In this document: one piece after another, positions 16,501 to 26,896 of the stretch | Position numbering within the stretch: the stretch's first letter is position 1 | Layout: every line of letters begins with the position of its first letter | NCBI RefSeq assembly: GCF_910593845.1 | Contig: NZ_CAJVAS010000028.1 | Span: 21,790-85,789 of the forward strand | Length of the DNA: 64,000 bases | From: Paenibacillus solanacearum | GTDB taxonomy: Bacteria; Bacillota; Bacilli; Paenibacillales; NBRC-103111 | Direction: 5' to 3' | Notes under the pieces: model-generated | What the model was told of the DNA's origin: nothing | Database searches by the model: none | What the model saw: the letters and a program-made list of their open reading frames with translations, nothing else | Translations under genes and position numbers: made by a program

Positions 16501-16541
16501 ATTTTAGGACTTTCTAATCTTCAGGAAATAGGAGAATTGGG

Positions 16542-16583
16542 TAAAAGAAAAACCTTGACTGAGTGACGAACACTCAATCAAGG
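16542..16583 (-). terminator. intrinsic terminator of the Rhs toxin-immunity operon
   Basis: Minus strand: CCTTGATTGAGTG-ttcgt-CACTCAGTCAAGG followed by TTTTTCTTTT. A 13-pair stem with one mismatch, 33 bases after the immunity gene stop. Confidence 0.92.
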
Positions 16584-16615
16584 TCGACAATTACAATGTT
16601 CAAGTTGTATTTGAT

Positions 16616-16939
16616 TTATATATTACGCTTTTTAAAGTAATCGGACATTTTTTGCAGATATTCTTTTAGCTTTTCCGGTTCATCTGAATAGTCCGCAATA
16701 ATACTAACTTCTCCCTTTTTACTAATAGCATAAGCCCATGCCCATTTAAGAGCTTCTTCTGAAGGTCCTTCTATTTGTTTATTTCTGAAAAAAAACCAGC
16801 AACATTCCGCTTCTTCGTACTGCTCTCGTAAAACTGGAATTGCTTGACTTGTCATATAAGGTTTTAAATTTTTAAGTGCATTTTCTTCCGCAATTTCTCT
16901 TGCTTCTTCATACGTAATTTTTTTAATGTACTCTACCAT
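16616..16939 (-). CDS. probable immunity protein for the Rhs toxin
   Basis: 107-aa acidic cytoplasmic protein placed directly after the toxin stop (gap two bases, GGGAG Shine-Dalgarno within the toxin's last codons). This is the standard position of a polymorphic-toxin immunity gene. It begins YIKKITYEEAREIAEENALK and contains ECCWFFFRNKQIEG and AYAISKKGEVSIIADY. The helix, WxFFxN strand and later strand pattern resembles Imm35-type immunity proteins, but similarity is modest. It should bind and neutralise the papain-like C-terminal domain of the upstream gene; this follows from position, not from a recognised pairing. Confidence 0.8.
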   Translation of the reverse strand: MVEYIKKITYEEAREIAEENALKNLKPYMTSQAIPVLREQYEEAECCWFFFRNKQIEGPSEEALKWAWAYAISKKGEVSIIADYSDEPEKLKEYLQKMSDYFKKRNI

Positions 16940-16941
16940 TG

Positions 16942-19900
16942 TTATGGTCTCCCTACATCGAGTTTAACATTTGGATTAAGCTCGACTATTTTACCAATCT
17001 GCGTATCAACAAAGTAGATATCTCCGTTTTTATTGATCGCGTTAATTACGTGGTCAATACTACCTTGTTTAATAATAACAGCCCTAACAGTTCCATCTCC
17101 AGCTTCAGTCATTATTTTCGTAACTTCTTCTACAGATAAATCCTTGTTATAAAATCCCCAAGGAGCAGAAGGTGCTAAATCGTTTGGTGTACCATATCCT
17201 TTTGAAGGACTAGCGACAGCAGAAGCATCAGCGCCGGTTAATCTTGCTGTAGCGGCATTGGCACATGACACACAGTTTGTATTTACTCCTGGTCCAGCAC
17301 CTTCATTATAATGTGGATTTACTCCCTTAAGCTCGGGAAACACATTGTCAAGCGGTTTGGTAGAGGAGTATACATGATCATAAGCACTACCAACAGCTTT
17401 ACCCGTACCCTTAGAAAATAACTCTAGATCTAGTTTCAGACTATAATTCCCGGTCTTTTCTGCTCCTTCTCTAGCAGCAGAGATAATCTGACTTTTTATC
17501 GCTGTTGATGAAGTATCTTCTAAAATGTTCGTGATCTCAGAGATCGTGGCTGTACCACCAATTATTTTATCAGTTGTATTTAAAGTTTTTAAAATTGTCC
17601 CGATTCCTTTTGTCCCTGCAGCCGCGAGTAGGGCGCCGCCAACAAATTCACCAATTTGTTCTGCTCTTTCGTATCGATCCCCCTCATTCCAACGTTCTAC
17701 CTGCTCTAATACCTTTTCCCCTAATGCTGTGCCGAATGGTAACAGATATTTTGAATCACCAGTCTTCATGAAATCCCAGAGAGTTTCACCCATCAATTTT
17801 ATTGATTCTGCAGTCTGATCATAGTTCTTGATTAATTCCCAAGATTCTGTAATATTACTCCTAATGCCATGCCATGCTCCAATACCAAAATGCGCACTTA
17901 TCTTTGCTCCTTCGATCACTGCTTCCTTCACGTCCCCAAAATCTATAGAAGCAACTTTTGGATATAGTTCCAGACCGAGATCAAGTTCGAGCTGTCTTTG
18001 AACCATGCGATTATCCTTATCATTATTCACTACATCTCGGCCTAAAATTTGAGCAACGTTAATAGCGGCGTTGAGCTCCTGGTACTCATAGACTTCTTCG
18101 GCGCTCACAGGCTCCCCATTATTAATTTTCCTTTCAATCTCCTCCGCCGCATGATCCCTCTTATAAGTTTCCCAATCACCCGCTTCTTCGTTCCCCTGAT
18201 CTTCCAACAATTCTTGAACCTGCACATTGTCACTCTCTAGCTTTGCGAGTTCTTCACGTAGGTAATTAGCGTGATCATGGACTCTCTGCTGTGCCTCTGT
18301 CCATTCATCATCACCCTCTGATTTATTTATTTCTTCTTCCCACCAGATTTGTTTCTGGTAGTCAATCTGTTCAATGAGCGTATTGATTTGATCTTCTACC
18401 GAATGCCCCGTCGGATCAACAAACATCAACGGATTGTTATGCGCATACGTATACAAATTCAAGCTAAGCGGGTTCGTTTCCTCTCCCCAATAGCTATCCT
18501 GTGAAAGGAATCTCCCAGTGTATGGATTGTAATACCTCGCACGCAAGTAGTATAGTCCCGTCTCTGCGTCAAGGAATTCCCCTGCGTAACGGATCGCACT
18601 CGAATATCCTTCTTCCACCGCTAATATCGGGCTTCCAAAAATATCGTAGTCGTACTGGTTCTCGACGACTCCAGATTCATTAACCGTCTGAACGACGTCG
18701 CCGTGGCCGTTGTACAAGAAGTACGACAGCTTATCCGTACTATCGATACGAGCGATATAATTCAGACCGCGCACATAGCGGACAGCAAGCTGGTCGGACC
18801 CGTCCGTCTCCAGAATGACATGCTGGCGGTCATAAAGGTAGTTCGTCACCTTATCCTTATAATCGTCTTTGGAGCTGCGTACGGTTTTGCGCGTCCTCAG
18901 GCCGTCGCCGTCGTAGACGAATTCCACAGTGAAGCGCTCGCCGTCTTTCACCTTCTCTATCTGCTTCAGGCGGTTGAAGCCGTCGAACGTGCTGCTCACC
19001 TTCTCGATCAAGGTGTTCAGTTTGTCATCGATCCCATCGCCGTACAGGTTGCCGCCGGTGACTTGGCGCATGCTACGATTGTGTGGGCGCAGGTAGCTTG
19101 TCTTCTGACGCAGCTCGTTCCCGTTATCGTCGTACAGATAGCTGATCGTCTTCTCCAGCAGCTTCGTGCCCGCGGCATCAAACATCGTCTCGCCAAGCTG
19201 CATCAGCTCGTTCGTATTCGAATACACGTACTCGCTCTTCTTGACCATATACTGCACTTCCGTCTTATCCATCGGGTCGATATAACCGCTTGGTTGTTCG
19301 GAGGTATACGTCTCGCTGAGCGATTGGCGGTTGCCTGCGCGGTCGTACGCGAAAACAGTCGTCTTCCCCGGCGCTTCGACCCTCTCGATCCGCCCCGCCG
19401 CGTCGTAGCTGTAGTTCGTCGTGCCAAAACTGTCGATTTTCGTGGTGTGTCTCCCGGCCGCGTCGTAGGAGTAGCTGTAGGACGAGATTTCGTCGCCGTT
19501 CGGCTTCTTGTTCGTCAGCTTCAGCAGCTTGTCGTTTTTGTCGTAGACGTATGTTTCCTGCACACCGCCCTCATATACAATGGCTTCACGGTTTCCGTTC
19601 GCTTCGTAGTGGTACGTGGTAGTTTTGCCTTTGAAAGCTACCGTTTCCATTCGGCTTGCTTTATCATATGTGTACGATGTGGTTGCACCGGTCTTATCTT
19701 TGATCGACTCAATGTTGCCGATCGCGTCGTACGTGTACTCCATCCGCGCCGCGCCGTCTTTGGCAACCTTCACCAATTGGTTCTTCTCGTCATACGTGTA
19801 CGTGCTGACCCCGCTCTCGTCCGTCATGCCGATCCGGTTGCCTGTGGCATCATACGTGTAGCTGATGGTTTCCTCGGTTTCCGCGACAGTCTTGCTGAGC

Positions 19901-22900
19901 AACAAGTTGCGAGAATCATAGGCGTAGCGGGTGTTTCGTCCGTTCCGGTCCGACATGACCGCCACGTTCAGTGCTAGGTCATAGCGGTACTCCGTCTTCC
20001 GGTTCGCTGCGTCAATCGCTTCCTTCAGCAAACCGAATGCGCCGTAGCCGTATCGCGTCACCTTCCCACGGCCGTCGGTCATGTACAGCTTGTTGCCGAC
20101 TTTATCATAGCCGTAAGTCGTTTCTACGCCAAGCGGGTCCGTTACCTTGCGCAGCTTGCCCGCAGCGTCGTATTCGTATTTCTGTTCGTTGCCGAGCGCG
20201 TCCGTTTCCTTCGTCTTTTGTCCGGCCGGATTGTATTCCGCCTTCCTGGTGAACTGCGCCGGGTTGTTCTTCTCTGCGATTTCCGGATCGATGGTCAGCA
20301 CCAGTCGATTGGCCAAATCGTACGTGTAACGCATGCCATACCGCTTATCGTCCGTATCGGCTGACAGATAGCCTTTGGCATCGATTTTCTTAACGACGTT
20401 GCTGCTCGCGTCATAAATGTTCTTCCTGACAATAACGTTATACGGGTCGGTTACAGTGGATAGTCGGTTCAACTTATCGTACGCATAGGTCATACTGTCA
20501 CCTTTGGCATTCGTCTCGCTTATTTTATTGCCGGCGAGATCATACCCGTAGGTAAACGTATGCTGGGCCGCATCGGTCACCGTCTTCACACGGTTCAGCA
20601 CGTCATAGACATATTTCGTCTCGTAACCGCGCTCGTTCCGTTCGGACACTTTATTGCCGTTCTCGTCGTAGCCGTAATGCTTGAAGACGGCGATTCCGTT
20701 CACCCAACGCGTCACCTTCTCCAAACGGTTTAACGCATCGTAAGCATATTCGATTGTGAAAGCGGCGCGGTTCCCCGTATCGGAGGCGGCAAGAGCATAT
20801 GCGCGCGGGTCGATCTCCTTTGTCCGGTTGCCTGCCGCATCGTAGGCATACCCGGTGATCTGCCGAATTTTGCCCGGATATTCCGCATCCTTTAACTCGG
20901 CAGCCGCGGTATATCCTACATCCGCATCCAGACTACTCTCGTCTATGAACCGAATCCGCTGAATCAAGCGGTTCATCCTGTCGTACTCATATTTCTCAGT
21001 ATCGTATTGGTCCGTGTCCTTGAGCTTCTCTTGCTTCACGAGATTCCCGTTTCGGTCGTATTCACTTTTGGCAAATGTGCCGCTGTTATCCAATACGGTG
21101 TTGACAAGGTTATTATCGTAATAGGTGTAGACTACCTCCCGATAAAAGCTCTTGTCCTTCGAGCCGCTCAAGCTCTTCTTAAGGACGTTGCCGACGGCAT
21201 CGTACGCATACCCTTCGACCGCGTAGACGGTGGTACCGCTCGCGTCGAGCTCCAGCGGAGTCCGCCTCTCGGTCAGCCGGTTCGCCGCGTCGTATTTCAG
21301 CAGCGTGACGCTTCCCCGCTTGTCCTTCAGCGAGACCGGGTTGCCCGCCAAATCGTATTTGGATTCAACAGTATTTTCTTCGGCATCCTTTATCGCTTTT
21401 TCCTTGCCAAACGCGTTATATTCGAACGCAATCGTATGGCCGAGCTGGTTCGTTTCCGACGTTTTGCGTCCCAGCTTATCGTAAGTGTACGTGACCGTTC
21501 CGCCATCGGCGAAGGTGAGCTTGGTAAGCGTACCGTCCGGATCATATGCATAGCGTGTCGTGTTGCCGCGGGCATCCGTCAGCTTGAGGACATGGCCCAG
21601 TACATCATATTCGAATAAAGTATTGTACCCGAGCGCATTGGTGGAGCGAACAATCCGGCCGAGCCCGTCGTATGCATATTCCGTTCCCTTCGAGGTATTC
21701 GTATCGCCGGTATATTGGACCCCGTTCACCTGCTTCTTCACTTGTCCACGCGGGGTGTACGTGATATATTCGACCCCCGTACCGTCCGGATCCGTAGTGG
21801 AAATACGACGGTTTAATGCATCGTAAGCGTACGTCATTCCCGGCATCGCATTTAGCTGCTGCGGCGTATCCTTCGCCTGATCGTAATCGTTCGGTGTAAT
21901 TTGCTTGATCAGATTCCCTGCAGCATCGTACTGGTAACGAGTTACCGCAACACCGCCGCTCGCCGCTGGAGACTTTTTGCGAATGATCCGATCCAAGTCA
22001 TCGTACTCGAAGCGAGTAGACACGTTACCGGCATTCGTCTGCTCAATCAGATTGCCTTTTAAGTCATAGCGGTATATGGTTGCCGCTTTCAATGGATCGA
22101 TTTTCTTGGTCGGTCGAAGATCGTAATCGTATTCGAACTGCGTGACGCGGCCAAGCGGATCGGTTTGGCTTTTCAGCTTTCCGTTCTTGTAATAACTGTA
22201 CCCGGTCGTACTCCTCACCCTGTCGAAGTAGACGTTATCGAAGGAAGCTCCGGCTAGCTGCTCGCTACTCAACTCGGAGGTTCTCACCAGTAGCGTTTCG
22301 TGAATCAGACGCGATTGAACGTCATATTCGTATCGGCGTACCTCGTCGTCACCTTCAGCTACCTTTTGCAGCTTAGCGATCAGGTTCCCTGCCCGGTCAT
22401 ACTCCTGCGTTGTTTCCCTTCCATTCGGTCCGGCTACTTTTACCAACCTTCCTGCTTTGTCAAATGTGAGTTCCACACGGTCCAAGGCAGAAGTTTCGGC
22501 CTCGTTCTGTACAGAGAATGTTTCGCTGCTGATCTGCCGGTTTGCCTCGTCATACTGCGATTTCGTTAGCTTCCGATACACAATACCGCCATCCGTACGG
22601 ATATATTCCGTCTTGCGGATCATATTGCCGGAAGGATCGTAAACAAACGTTTTCGCATTTCCTTCCCGATCCTTGCTTTCGATCATTTCTCCTTTAGTCG
22701 AATAGCGGAAGCTCTCGTTCGTTCCATCTGGGTATTCAGTCAAATAGGGCTTATTAAAAACGGTCATGTAATTCGTGGTGGTCCGCCCCATCCGATCCTT
22801 AAGCACGATCTTAGATTTTCCGGTCAGATCGTAGTCTATGCTTTCCACAACCTCATCGGGATACGTCCTATCCTTGGGAAGACCATTCTTGAAATACGTG

Positions 22901-25900
22901 TAGCGGGTTGTTCGTCCCAGTGCATCCGTTTCCTCTATGACATTACCTAACGCATCATATTGGTAACGGGCCGTCATATGCTTCGTGCCATTCTTACGGT
23001 TTTGTGCCAACGTCTCGGCGGAAATCGCCGTCATCTTCCTGTCGTTATAGTCGTAAGTAAATACGTTGCCGATCGACATTCCCGGCTGTTGTGCATTATA
23101 GCCTTCTCCGTCCACTTCGAGCAGAAGGTTGCCTCGGCCGTCATACGCCTTGTATGCCGTCACTTCCCTCGCTTTTCCGTCGAATACGCTGCTTTTCACC
23201 AACCGGTTCAGCTTATCGTATTCGTATTCCTTCCCTGCGGCCTGCTCGAAGTCTTCCGTCGCAAATCGCGGATCGACTTCTTTGACCCGGTTACCGTTCG
23301 CGTCGTAGGCGTATCTCGTCATTTGTCCCAGCGGATCGATCTTTTGTACCACGCGGGCCAACCCGTCGTATACGTAAGAGACCGTCTGAGGAACGCCTTG
23401 TACGTTTATCGTTTCCGTCAGCACGCTGCCCTTTTTATCGTAAGTATACTGCGTTCGCTTCGCGTTCTCCTGGCCTTCGGTATACGGCCCGTTTTTGTCC
23501 ATCGGCTTGTTCCGATAATTATAGGCATATTCCGTCACATCATAGACACTGCCGTTATATACGCGTTCCTTCTTAACGTTGCCTTCAAGATCATATTCGT
23601 TTTTCAGAAGATAAGTGCCGTATTCAGCAATACCTTCTGCACCATCCGGCTCGCGGTACGCCCCGCTTTCTTCCGTCATTCTGCCTACATAATCATAAAA
23701 ATAGGTGAATACCCTGAACCGTGTTCGTCCCGCATCGGCATACTGTATCATTTTGATCCTGTTTCCGTTACGATCGTAGCTGTAAGTGGTGAGGCTGCTC
23801 CGAGTATCGTCGAGCTTGCCCGTTTCTTCCGAAACCCGATTCATCACATCGTAGAGATACGACGTATCTGAGGCGATCCGGTCCTCTCCGGCCGTAAACC
23901 TTCCTTGCTTCATCCGTTCCACATTGCCGGCGGCGTCGTATAAGTAATCGGTATACGTGTAGTCTGATTCCGCTCCAAGCTGATATGTCTTTTTTCGAGA
24001 AACCCGACCTAGCGGATCTAAGACATATTGCGTGACCTTGCCACCGGGTTCCTTTTGCATGGTGAGCTTGTTGAGCGCACTATAGCTGTACTCCGTTTCG
24101 TAGCCGAGGGCGTTCCGTTTCAATAGCAACCGGCCCAGGAAGTCATAGCTATACTCCGTTGTATTCCCCTTGCCGTCCGTTTCGGACCGCTTGTTGCCGA
24201 TATAATCGTAGCCGAACGTCGTCGCAATGAATTTGTTTTTATCCGGCGTAACTTCCGTCTTGCGAAGACGATCCGAGAAGTCGTAGTACATTCGCTTCTC
24301 ATAGCCTTCCTCGTCCGTCACGGTTACGAGAAGCGGCGTATCGGCATCGGTGCCGATCGCGTAGCGAATCGAGACGGTACCTCTGGCTGCCTGATCGTTC
24401 TCGAAGTACGTCTTGCCCGTCAGCCGGTAGCGGCTGTCGTATTCAAAGCGGATGCTGTGTCCGTTCGAATCCGTTTCTTTGGACTTGTTCCCTTTGGCGT
24501 CGTATTCGATGGTGCGAAGAACGCGCCAATCGTCACCCAGCAAGGCCTCCGCTTTGACTAGATCGCCCTTAATGTCATATTCGTTCCGGAAGCTGTTGTT
24601 CTCCGGATCGGTATACACGATTTTCAAATTCGCGAACGGATTTTCTTCATAGCGGAATTGCTTAAAGCTGTTGTCCGGCATTGTAGTTTTCTGCAAACGG
24701 CCGAGCCGGTCGTACTCATGTGCCGTTCGATTGCCGCGCGGGTCGATTTCTGCCGTTCTCTGCCCCGTCCGAATATCATAGGCATACGTCTTGGCAAGCT
24801 GCTTACCATCCAGGATGCTGTACTCTTTGGTCAAATAAGCACCTTGGGTATCCGTTCCGTCTGCATCGACGCCGTACTCATAACGCGTTTCAAAAGCTTG
24901 CCCGCCCGATTGAACCGATTTGCGGGTCATGTTCCCGTAGCCGTCATATTCGTAGTCGGTTATAACGGAGCCGCCCAGTTCGGGGGGGTTAACCTTCGTT
25001 TCCTTAATGACGTCCCCCCTTGCATCCACTGTGTAGATAATTTGGCTCGTTTGATCCTTATCTTGCTTCCACGTTTTCTGCGTCAGGACATGGAACTTGT
25101 CGTAAGCATAAGCGTAAATGACCGTACGCTCGGTATCTACCGGATAGCCCTGCCCGTTGCGTACGGCTTCCGGTCCGGTATAGTTCGTCAGGTTGCCATA
25201 TTCGTCATAGCGGTAGTTCTCGATTTTTTTCACCGGTTGGCCCAAGCTTTGTCCGTTCACCGTCGGGAACATGGCGATTTCCTGCTTCTTGATCAGCTTC
25301 ATCTCATCATGTTCGGCTGTAATGACTTCCTTGTGGTCGGTCCCCTGCTTCTCCGTAACGATCAGCTGATGAATACCGTCATACGTATATTTAGTCAAAT
25401 TGCCACGAAAATCTGTGAGATCAGTGTAATAACGGAATGTGTCTTTGAGATAGGCATCATCGTCGGCTTTATATCCATCAACACCATACCCGTCCGCTTC
25501 ATTTGTATATGTATACTGCGTCTTGTCCTTTGTTTCGGTTATAAATTTATCCAAAAATTGTGTTTGTTCCGAATCAAAGTTCTTTTTAACAAGCTCCTTC
25601 TGTTCAAAAATTTTCCGGTATTGCATGCTGCCGCTGTTTAAACGCTTTGTATAGCTGTTATACACGTAGCGCTTAATCCGGTTTGTCTTGACATAATCGA
25701 TCTGAACCAAATTCTCATGACGGTTATAAACGGAATATGACCCGCTGTTGTTGTATGAAAAACCAAGATCCGGCTGCTCATACCAGAGATGGACCTTCGG
25801 CTTTCCGTCCACGTCGGATACGCGTTGAAGCCGTGTTCGCAATACGTGCTTGGAGGGGCTGACGAGCACAGCCGACTTGTCGTAAATAAGCTGCTTATCC

Positions 25901-26847
25901 CCCGGCAGAAGAATAATCACCTGAAATTTGCCCTGTAATTCCCCGGAATCGACCGGATTCGGGTTTTGCGTCGCTTTATAGCTGTCCTCCGCCCCATATG
26001 TCTCGCTGCCCGCCGGACCGACTGTAAACGACGGATCTTCCTTGTACTCGATCGTCGTCACGCGGCCCACCGTATCCGTAACCCGTGAGATGAGCTTCTT
26101 GGTAATTTCCTGGCTATCTATCGTATAGGTCAATATATTATATTCAAACTTGATCGCGTTGCCGTAACGGTCAACGATCCCAAGTACCCGGCCATCCTCG
26201 GCAAAATACGTCTTCTTCCCGTCCTTGCCGGTCATGACAAACATTGAAGTCCCATCCGCTTGCCCGTTGCTATATTCGCTCGTTTCTTTGACGATGACGT
26301 CTTTGATCGTCTGTCCCTCGATGAGATAAACAGACTGTCCGTCCAACGTCGTGGGCTTAAGCCGGTACACATCCCCGCTATCCGTATGGAGAAAATTGTG
26401 GCTTGTTCCGTCCCCGTTCTTTCTTACCTCTATGGACGGAAACGAAAAACGCATCCCGATGCCCAGATTATATCTGTCTTCATAGAAGGACGACGTCTTC
26501 GGATCGGACTGTACGTAATCGACCCATGCACCGTTGACATACGCGGCTCTCATTTCCTGAACGTTGGAAATCCCGCTTTTGTAAATACGCTTGATTTCCA
26601 GGTCCAGACCGTTTCTTCCCGGCAGCACGTAGTCCGTCTGGGTCAAAGTCAGTTCGCCGCTTTGCGGGTTGATTCGTTCAGCCGTCTCGTTGTTCCTTAA
26701 ATAAACCGGCGATAGCATCGTATTGTATTGCTGCTTCGGCCCGGTCAAATTGTTGAGCTGCTCCTCCAGCGTTTCGGCATGCGCCAACCGTGCAAAGCCG
26801 ACCCATAACAGAAAGCAGAGCGCCATGATTGTTCTAATCCGTTTCAC
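16942..26847 (-). CDS. giant secreted Rhs/YD-repeat polymorphic toxin with papain-like C-terminal domain
   Basis: About 3301 aa. I chose the GTG at 26845-26847: GGAGG lies seven bases upstream, and it gives a clean signal peptide (VKRIRTIMALCFLLWVGFAR... AHA-ET) that the upstream in-frame start would bury. After an N-terminal domain (SGELTLTQTDYVLPGRNGLD), dozens of YD repeats (YDAAGNxxxxTD, YDxLxRL) form the Rhs cage. The core ends around residue 2800 with RYAGEFLDAETGLYYLRARY and NPYTGRFLSQDSY. The variable tip (~500 aa) has helical linker and pretoxin parts, then VNTNCVSCANAATARLTG and, later, a His (IDHVINAI) and YFVDTQIGKIV. This Cys-His-Asp/Gln order fits papain-fold (Tox-PL-like) deamidase/protease toxins. 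It is the fifth gene of the c-di-GMP-riboswitch operon and is followed by its immunity gene. Confidence 0.93.
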   Translation of the reverse strand: MKRIRTIMALCFLLWVGFARLAHAETLEEQLNNLTGPKQQYNTMLSPVYLRNNETAERINPQSGELTLTQTDYVLPGRNGLDLEIKRIYKSGISNVQEMRAAYVNGAWVDYVQSDPKTSSFYEDRYNLGIGMRFSFPSIEVRKNGDGTSHNFLHTDSGDVYRLKPTTLDGQSVYLIEGQTIKDVIVKETSEYSNGQADGTSMFVMTGKDGKKTYFAEDGRVLGIVDRYGNAIKFEYNILTYTIDSQEITKKLISRVTDTVGRVTTIEYKEDPSFTVGPAGSETYGAEDSYKATQNPNPVDSGELQGKFQVIILLPGDKQLIYDKSAVLVSPSKHVLRTRLQRVSDVDGKPKVHLWYEQPDLGFSYNNSGSYSVYNRHENLVQIDYVKTNRIKRYVYNSYTKRLNSGSMQYRKIFEQKELVKKNFDSEQTQFLDKFITETKDKTQYTYTNEADGYGVDGYKADDDAYLKDTFRYYTDLTDFRGNLTKYTYDGIHQLIVTEKQGTDHKEVITAEHDEMKLIKKQEIAMFPTVNGQSLGQPVKKIENYRYDEYGNLTNYTGPEAVRNGQGYPVDTERTVIYAYAYDKFHVLTQKTWKQDKDQTSQIIYTVDARGDVIKETKVNPPELGGSVITDYEYDGYGNMTRKSVQSGGQAFETRYEYGVDADGTDTQGAYLTKEYSILDGKQLAKTYAYDIRTGQRTAEIDPRGNRTAHEYDRLGRLQKTTMPDNSFKQFRYEENPFANLKIVYTDPENNSFRNEYDIKGDLVKAEALLGDDWRVLRTIEYDAKGNKSKETDSNGHSIRFEYDSRYRLTGKTYFENDQAARGTVSIRYAIGTDADTPLLVTVTDEEGYEKRMYYDFSDRLRKTEVTPDKNKFIATTFGYDYIGNKRSETDGKGNTTEYSYDFLGRLLLKRNALGYETEYSYSALNKLTMQKEPGGKVTQYVLDPLGRVSRKKTYQLGAESDYTYTDYLYDAAGNVERMKQGRFTAGEDRIASDTSYLYDVMNRVSEETGKLDDTRSSLTTYSYDRNGNRIKMIQYADAGRTRFRVFTYFYDYVGRMTEESGAYREPDGAEGIAEYGTYLLKNEYDLEGNVKKERVYNGSVYDVTEYAYNYRNKPMDKNGPYTEGQENAKRTQYTYDKKGSVLTETINVQGVPQTVSYVYDGLARVVQKIDPLGQMTRYAYDANGNRVKEVDPRFATEDFEQAAGKEYEYDKLNRLVKSSVFDGKAREVTAYKAYDGRGNLLLEVDGEGYNAQQPGMSIGNVFTYDYNDRKMTAISAETLAQNRKNGTKHMTARYQYDALGNVIEETDALGRTTRYTYFKNGLPKDRTYPDEVVESIDYDLTGKSKIVLKDRMGRTTTNYMTVFNKPYLTEYPDGTNESFRYSTKGEMIESKDREGNAKTFVYDPSGNMIRKTEYIRTDGGIVYRKLTKSQYDEANRQISSETFSVQNEAETSALDRVELTFDKAGRLVKVAGPNGRETTQEYDRAGNLIAKLQKVAEGDDEVRRYEYDVQSRLIHETLLVRTSELSSEQLAGASFDNVYFDRVRSTTGYSYYKNGKLKSQTDPLGRVTQFEYDYDLRPTKKIDPLKAATIYRYDLKGNLIEQTNAGNVSTRFEYDDLDRIIRKKSPAASGGVAVTRYQYDAAGNLIKQITPNDYDQAKDTPQQLNAMPGMTYAYDALNRRISTTDPDGTGVEYITYTPRGQVKKQVNGVQYTGDTNTSKGTEYAYDGLGRIVRSTNALGYNTLFEYDVLGHVLKLTDARGNTTRYAYDPDGTLTKLTFADGGTVTYTYDKLGRKTSETNQLGHTIAFEYNAFGKEKAIKDAEENTVESKYDLAGNPVSLKDKRGSVTLLKYDAANRLTERRTPLELDASGTTVYAVEGYAYDAVGNVLKKSLSGSKDKSFYREVVYTYYDNNLVNTVLDNSGTFAKSEYDRNGNLVKQEKLKDTDQYDTEKYEYDRMNRLIQRIRFIDESSLDADVGYTAAAELKDAEYPGKIRQITGYAYDAAGNRTKEIDPRAYALAASDTGNRAAFTIEYAYDALNRLEKVTRWVNGIAVFKHYGYDENGNKVSERNERGYETKYVYDVLNRVKTVTDAAQHTFTYGYDLAGNKISETNAKGDSMTYAYDKLNRLSTVTDPYNVIVRKNIYDASSNVVKKIDAKGYLSADTDDKRYGMRYTYDLANRLVLTIDPEIAEKNNPAQFTRKAEYNPAGQKTKETDALGNEQKYEYDAAGKLRKVTDPLGVETTYGYDKVGNKLYMTDGRGKVTRYGYGAFGLLKEAIDAANRKTEYRYDLALNVAVMSDRNGRNTRYAYDSRNLLLSKTVAETEETISYTYDATGNRIGMTDESGVSTYTYDEKNQLVKVAKDGAARMEYTYDAIGNIESIKDKTGATTSYTYDKASRMETVAFKGKTTTYHYEANGNREAIVYEGGVQETYVYDKNDKLLKLTNKKPNGDEISSYSYSYDAAGRHTTKIDSFGTTNYSYDAAGRIERVEAPGKTTVFAYDRAGNRQSLSETYTSEQPSGYIDPMDKTEVQYMVKKSEYVYSNTNELMQLGETMFDAAGTKLLEKTISYLYDDNGNELRQKTSYLRPHNRSMRQVTGGNLYGDGIDDKLNTLIEKVSSTFDGFNRLKQIEKVKDGERFTVEFVYDGDGLRTRKTVRSSKDDYKDKVTNYLYDRQHVILETDGSDQLAVRYVRGLNYIARIDSTDKLSYFLYNGHGDVVQTVNESGVVENQYDYDIFGSPILAVEEGYSSAIRYAGEFLDAETGLYYLRARYYNPYTGRFLSQDSYWGEETNPLSLNLYTYAHNNPLMFVDPTGHSVEDQINTLIEQIDYQKQIWWEEEINKSEGDDEWTEAQQRVHDHANYLREELAKLESDNVQVQELLEDQGNEEAGDWETYKRDHAAEEIERKINNGEPVSAEEVYEYQELNAAINVAQILGRDVVNNDKDNRMVQRQLELDLGLELYPKVASIDFGDVKEAVIEGAKISAHFGIGAWHGIRSNITESWELIKNYDQTAESIKLMGETLWDFMKTGDSKYLLPFGTALGEKVLEQVERWNEGDRYERAEQIGEFVGGALLAAAGTKGIGTILKTLNTTDKIIGGTATISEITNILEDTSSTAIKSQIISAAREGAEKTGNYSLKLDLELFSKGTGKAVGSAYDHVYSSTKPLDNVFPELKGVNPHYNEGAGPGVNTNCVSCANAATARLTGADASAVASPSKGYGTPNDLAPSAPWGFYNKDLSVEEVTKIMTEAGDGTVRAVIIKQGSIDHVINAINKNGDIYFVDTQIGKIVELNPNVKLDVGRP

Positions 26848-26896
26848 TTTTCCGCCTCCAGCGTGTATCCATCGTTTTTCCGAAATCGAAGGGCGA

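Noticed and set aside
18703..19977. Long plus-strand open frame (424 codons) inside the Rhs gene
   Set aside because: It is antisense to YD-repeat coding sequence, and its valine/arginine-rich, repetitive composition reflects the complementary codons. No ribosome-binding site.
16942..26847. Possible CRISPR or tandem-repeat array suggested by dense short repeats
   Set aside because: The repeats are YD-motif codons inside one open frame, with irregular spacing and no spacers. No CRISPR array or cas gene was seen anywhere in the window.
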